A DNA stretch of 64,000 nt from Bacteroidetes bacterium UBA1935 (GTDB lineage Bacteria > Bacteroidota > Bacteroidia > Chitinophagales > Chitinophagaceae): positions 310,001-374,000 of the forward strand of contig DDFF01000003.1 in the NCBI GenBank assembly GCA_002337045.1, written 5' to 3'. The notes beneath the pieces are model-generated. The model did no database searches, was not told where the DNA came from, and was given only the letters and a program-made list of their open reading frames with translations. This document shows positions 60,923 through 64,000 of the stretch, piece by piece; position 1 is the stretch's first letter; every line of letters begins with the position of its first letter. Made by a program: the position numbers and the translations under genes.

Positions 60923-61282
60923 TCAGCCCGCCACTATGATGGTGAAGAAAAACGTAGCCATAAAATGCTCTGCCACAAACAGCAGTGCATACAAGCTGCG
61001 CACGATGCGCGGGTATTTAGGATGCCACAGGAAATGCTCCACATTCACCACGGCAGTCAGCATTACCCCCAGCGACAGGTATTGTATCACCCCCTCTACA
61101 CGTACAAAAGCAGGCAGCACCAGATACAGCGCCGCATACAGCAGGCACACAATGCGCAGTACCGTGTACCAGTTGCGCCACTTGAGGCCATGCCTTGCCG
61201 TAAGCCAATGCAGCCAATATACCGCAATAGCCAACAGCAACAAGTACCCGAAAATCAATATCGCCAGTTGCGTAGTATGCAT
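60923..61282 (-). CDS. Small four-helix membrane protein, paralogue of the 60527 protein
   Basis: 119 residues from the ATG at 61282; the frame continues upstream through element E6, which is repeat. Helices TQLAILIFGYLLLLAIAVYWLHWL, YTVLRIVCLLYAALYLVLPAF, YLSLGVMLTAVVNVEHFLW and SLYALLFVAEHFMATFFFTIIV. Paralogous to the next gene downstream, 27 bp away. Function unknown. Confidence 0.6.
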   Translation of the reverse strand: MHTTQLAILIFGYLLLLAIAVYWLHWLTARHGLKWRNWYTVLRIVCLLYAALYLVLPAFVRVEGVIQYLSLGVMLTAVVNVEHFLWHPKYPRIVRSLYALLFVAEHFMATFFFTIIVAG

Positions 61283-61319
61283 ACCACAATATGGAGATTT
61301 TTCACCGAAAATCAATGAT

Positions 61320-61416
61320 GTTGATTGGTTGACCCGTTGAATAGTTAACATGCATAAATTATATATACACCACCACGAATCAACAAAACAACTGATGACC
61401 AAATCAACAAGACGAC
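61320..61416. repeat. Octamer-period inverted element E6
   Basis: Left units GTTGATTG, GTTGACCC, GTTGAATA, GTTAACAT; right units GAATCAAC, AAAACAAC, TGATGACC, AAATCAAC. It lies just upstream of the minus-strand gene 60923 and runs into a partial copy of the structured repeat. Confidence 0.75.
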
Positions 61417-61439
61417 TAGCACCGTCATGTGCCATAGCA
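61417..61439 (+). repeat. Partial copy D of the structured repeat
   Basis: TAGCACCGTCATGTGC followed by CATAGCA, matching the first 23 bp of copies A-C with one change. The rest is absent. Confidence 0.6.
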
Positions 61440-61497
61440 TACTAAAAGAAAAACTAAAAAAGCAAAAACCATCAATATGAATGATGAACCAACTACC

Positions 61498-61796
61498 ACT
61501 GCCCAATAGCACCGTCATGTGCGATAGCACTGACCACGCTCAATGCGTATTCCGCGTAACAACAGCGTAGAGCTAACCCTAAAACATGCGGAGCATTGGT
61601 TTTAGGGGGTCCTTTTTATTCATGGCATGTTTATCTATTAATGGCATTCATGCTGCTGCGCGGTCTTTCTCTCTTTCTTTTTGGACAAGCAAAAAGAAAG
61701 AGAAAGATGAGAACAGCACTAAGGCTTAAAGAGAAAGTAAATACTCGCGAGGGAAAAGCTGAATAGTGAAAAGGACGTACAAGTGTGCGACGCAAC
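61498..61796 (+). repeat. Structured repeat element, copy C
   Basis: Begins ACTGCC at 61498; the first 110 bp are close to copy B. After a 50-bp insertion its hairpin is CTCTTTCTTTTT-GGACAAGC-AAAAAGAAAGAG (61671-61702): both arms differ from copies A and B yet still pair, with the loop unchanged. Ends with TACAAGTGTGCGACGCAAC at 61778-61796, 49 bp before the DnaB-like gene. No other gene is seen in 61283-61845. Confidence 0.78.
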
Positions 61797-61845
61797 AATG
61801 CTCAATAGCAGTACCCAACCCGACAACATAAAAACTAAACACACC

Positions 61846-63156
61846 ATGAACACACCCGGCATCAAACCATACCTCCACTACAACCCCGATATAGAACGCG
61901 GCGTGCTCGGCATCTGCATACTGCACCCGCACAGCTTCAGCACTGTGTACCATCTGCTGAGCGAAGGTTGTTTTCACCAACCCGCGCACCTGGCCGTGTA
62001 CAAAGCCATGCACCACAACTGGCAGCAAGGCGCCGAGGTAGATGCACTCAGCATCACCGCGCAACTATATACACAAGGCATACTGACGCTGGACGGCGTA
62101 CCCACCGCCATGTACGTTACCGAACTGGCAGAGGAGAAACACCTGGCCAACCACCTGCCCAACTGGTGCACCCTGCTGCGCGACCTTGCCGCACGCCGCA
62201 TGATGCTGCAACTGACCGCCACACCCTACAACGGCACAGACGATATCAGCACTACCGCACAGCAACTGCAGGAGGGCATCCGCGAGGCACTGAGCATACG
62301 CAATGTAAACACATGGATAAACGCGGGCACCGCCGCACAACGGCTGGAGGAACAGGTACAGGCCGCCGCCAACGGAAAGCAGCATGGCATTTCTACAACA
62401 ATACGTATGATAGATGACCTGAACGGCGGGCTGCAACCCGGCCACCTGATAGTACTGGGCGCACGCCCCGCAGTGGGCAAGAGCGCACTGGCAGCCACCA
62501 TAGCCCTGCAGGCAGCCAAGCAAGGGCACCACACCGCGCTCGTGTCTATGGAGATGACATCGGCAGAGGTATATGCACGCATGCTGGCACAGGAGAAAAA
62601 CATCAGCTATGGTATGATAATGAAATCGCCGCACAACGCAGACCTGCTGGCACACCTGCCCATCTTCTTTGCCGACGACCCGCAACTGACCGTACACGAC
62701 ATACGCAGCCGCGCCGAGCAATTGCAACAGAGCCACGGCCTTCACTTGCTGATTGTTGACTACCTGCAACTGATACAGGAACACGCCGACAGCAAACGCC
62801 CCAGAGAACAACAGATAGCCGCCATCAGCCGTGCGCTGAAGGTAACCGCCATGACGCTGAACATACCCGTACTGGCCCTCAGCCAGCTGAACCGCGAAAG
62901 CGAACACCGCCACAACAAACGCCCTACCCTTGCCGACCTGCGCGAGAGCGGCGCCATAGAGCAGGACGCAGATGCCGTGATGCTCCTCCACCGCGACTGG
63001 CAGGCAGGCATACGCACCACAGAAGACGGGCGCAGCACCGAAGACCAGGCACTGCTGATGGTATGCAAATGGCGCAACGGCCAGACGATGGATATCCCCC
63101 TCCGCTTTACCGGGCACACCATGCGCTTTGAAGATGCCGAACCCGATTGTTTTTGA
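61846..63156 (+). CDS. DnaB-like replicative helicase
   Basis: 436 residues from the ATG at 61846. N-terminal DnaB domain (IERGVLGICILHPHSFSTVYHLLSEGCF), then the RecA-like core with Walker A GARPAVGKS (205-213), VSMEMTSAEVYARM, Walker B LLIVDYLQLIQ, ALSQLNRESEHR and ESGAIEQDADAVMLLHR. It unwinds DNA ahead of the fork. It is a little shorter than chromosomal DnaB, as in phage and mobile-element copies. Its GC-rich codon use contrasts with the AT-rich gene after it. Confidence 0.92.
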   Translation: MNTPGIKPYLHYNPDIERGVLGICILHPHSFSTVYHLLSEGCFHQPAHLAVYKAMHHNWQQGAEVDALSITAQLYTQGILTLDGVPTAMYVTELAEEKHLANHLPNWCTLLRDLAARRMMLQLTATPYNGTDDISTTAQQLQEGIREALSIRNVNTWINAGTAAQRLEEQVQAAANGKQHGISTTIRMIDDLNGGLQPGHLIVLGARPAVGKSALAATIALQAAKQGHHTALVSMEMTSAEVYARMLAQEKNISYGMIMKSPHNADLLAHLPIFFADDPQLTVHDIRSRAEQLQQSHGLHLLIVDYLQLIQEHADSKRPREQQIAAISRALKVTAMTLNIPVLALSQLNRESEHRHNKRPTLADLRESGAIEQDADAVMLLHRDWQAGIRTTEDGRSTEDQALLMVCKWRNGQTMDIPLRFTGHTMRFEDAEPDCF

Positions 63157-63159
63157 ACC

Positions 63160-63252
63160 ATGCAGCCACCACCTGTACTACTATTGCGCGACAAAGGCGT
63201 TGGCACCATTCAGCGGTTGGGGTACTATGGGGCAATGACATACAAAAAATAG
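63160..63252 (+). CDS. Short frame after the helicase gene (doubtful)
   Basis: 30 residues (QPPPVLLLRDKGVGTIQRLG...), starting 4 bp after the helicase stop and ending in the TACAAAAAATAG of element S3. The close spacing suggests coupling, but the length makes chance likely. Confidence 0.3.
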   Translation: MQPPPVLLLRDKGVGTIQRLGYYGAMTYKK

Positions 63253-63290
63253 ATGACAAAAAAACTGGTGTTTTTCACAGTTGATTTTAT
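63241..63290 (+). promoter_or_regulatory. Shared upstream element, copy S3 (before the AbiC-like gene)
   Basis: TACAAAAAATAG, 2 nt, GACAAAAAAAC, TG, GTGTTTTTCAC, then AGTTGATTTTATC. It matches S1 base for base in TACAAAAAATAG and GACAAAAAAAC, with one extra T in the core. The core ends 50 bp before the start codon, against 52 bp for S1. Confidence 0.7.
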
Positions 63291-63328
63291 CTAAAATAAC
63301 ACCTAATATTCCAACCAATTATTCAAAT

Positions 63329-64000
63329 ATGAACAAAAACTCATTTTTACGACTTTTCATATTTATACTCCTTTTAATAGCAATCCTGTTTATTATTAGA
63401 AGTCCGTTTACTATTCTGTTCAACTGGACAGAATTACAAAAGTTAAACACAAAAGATGGCGCTTATATAAACATTGCAAATATTCTAAGTAACACTAGTG
63501 GCCCAGTAATAGCACTATTTGCAGCACTTTTGACTTTTTTTGCTTTTTGGGTACAGATTGAAGCTAATAATCAACAAAAAGAACAATTTAAAAAACAACA
63601 AGACGACACTCACATTGAAAGAATAGAAAATAAGTTCTTTCAACTAATGTCTTTTCATAGGGATAATGTAGGTGACGTTGAATACTCAAGATATTATGAA
63701 ACACTTGGAACAAAGTCTGGAAGGAAAGCATTTACAAACATATATTATGAATTTGAAGAAATCTATTCGTTAATTAAACCCTTTTTTTTAAACTGTAATA
63801 TTGATGAAGTTTATATGAATGACTACAAGCTTGAAATACAAAAAATGTCAAAAATTCAGAATAGAGATTTTAACCCAATCCACTTGTCCCACATAGACAT
63901 TGCATATCTAATACTATATTTTGGAGTTGGCAAAAAAGGCACGAAATATATTATTACATTTTATGCAAATAGATATAAAAAGGAATTTCTAGAGTTGGTT
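63329..64000 (+). CDS. Putative phage abortive infection protein, AbiC-like (partial)
   Basis: At least 224 residues, cut by the right window edge. N-terminal helix (LFIFILLLIAILFII), a second helix (SGPVIALFAALLTFFAFWVQ), then a coiled coil and ENKFFQLMSFHRDNV, which matches the start of the PutAbiC family, with RKAFTNIYYEFEEIYSLI following. Family members are membrane-anchored and linked to phage resistance. Visibly AT-rich, unlike the helicase gene before it. Full length and C-terminus unknown. Confidence 0.68.
   Translation, partial: MNKNSFLRLFIFILLLIAILFIIRSPFTILFNWTELQKLNTKDGAYINIANILSNTSGPVIALFAALLTFFAFWVQIEANNQQKEQFKKQQDDTHIERIENKFFQLMSFHRDNVGDVEYSRYYETLGTKSGRKAFTNIYYEFEEIYSLIKPFFLNCNIDEVYMNDYKLEIQKMSKIQNRDFNPIHLSHIDIAYLILYFGVGKKGTKYIITFYANRYKKEFLELV

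Noticed and set aside
55381..61416. CRISPR array
   Set aside because: The octamer elements are too short in unit, lack unique spacers and have two arms of opposite sense; no cas gene is near.
62065..63117. 350-codon open frame antisense to the DnaB-like gene
   Set aside because: It is a by-product of GC-rich coding; Cys/Tyr-rich composition and no motif.
1..64000. tRNA, rRNA, transposase or integrase genes
   Set aside because: None could be recognised on either strand by reading.

Overview
The window looks like a chromosomal segment of a Bacteroidota bacterium, most likely Chitinophagia or a related lineage. The evidence is several secreted proteins ending in type IX secretion (Por) sorting tails, promoters of the TTTG-N19/20-TAnnTTTG type, almost no Shine-Dalgarno sequences, many LytTR, NarL and PAS signalling genes, and small Bacteroidota families such as DUF4256, DUF4268 and DUF4373. 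There is no rRNA, tRNA, CRISPR array, transposase or integrase in view. Assignment below phylum level is inference.

Layout. 0-9.7 kb: a partial outer-membrane-type gene, a small membrane protein, divergent oxyR/katG, a transglutaminase-fold protein that has lost two catalytic residues, a LytTR sensor/regulator pair and a secreted serine hydrolase. 9.8-19.6 kb: enzymes and small proteins (two methyltransferase-type or acetyltransferase genes, DUF1801, DUF4386), a membrane-bound TPR-HTH regulator, a large T9SS protein, and cold-shock and RRM RNA-binding proteins. 19.9-30.9 kb: signalling, with a four-gene overlapping two-component cluster (20.3-24.3 kb), a PAS kinase/receiver pair and an AraC-DinB pair. 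31-36.2 kb: a methyltransferase, a zeta-type kinase behind a coupled small protein (candidate toxin-antitoxin), and a compact ArsR-SRPBCC-DoxX-YdeI-DUF4256 cassette. 36.2-52.5 kb: T9SS beta-helix proteins, a LiaS-type kinase/NarL regulator pair, a YycJ-like metallo-hydrolase, a TrlF-type PHP-ATPase, an OmpR-type regulator and small genes. 52.5-64 kb: a mobile or prophage-like region with a DUF262 + HEPN gene pair, an S24 repressor facing a Cro-like gene across an operator region, a replication module (RecT/Bet-like, DUF4373, DnaB-like helicase), small opposite-strand membrane proteins, and the start of an AbiC-like gene.

The most interesting signals are non-coding. (1) A roughly 40-55 bp partly palindromic element lies 40-70 bp upstream of three separate AT-rich defence-like loci (TrlF, DUF262-HEPN, AbiC-like), in gene orientation each time. 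This suggests common control or a common insertion site. (2) In the prophage-like region, intergenic spaces carry elements made of exact 8-bp-period units (GTTGAnnn on the left arm, nnnTCAAC on the right). (3) The same region holds three copies of a longer element ending in a hairpin whose stem changed on both arms together. (4) 9-bp repeats separated by exactly 12 bp, the geometry of LytTR regulator sites, precede the LytTR operon, an OmpR-type regulator and a beta-helix gene. (5) One motif, GAGATTAAAA, is used as four 11-bp-period direct repeats and as a 22-bp palindrome between two divergent genes.

All functional names come from reading motifs in the translated sequence. No database search was run.
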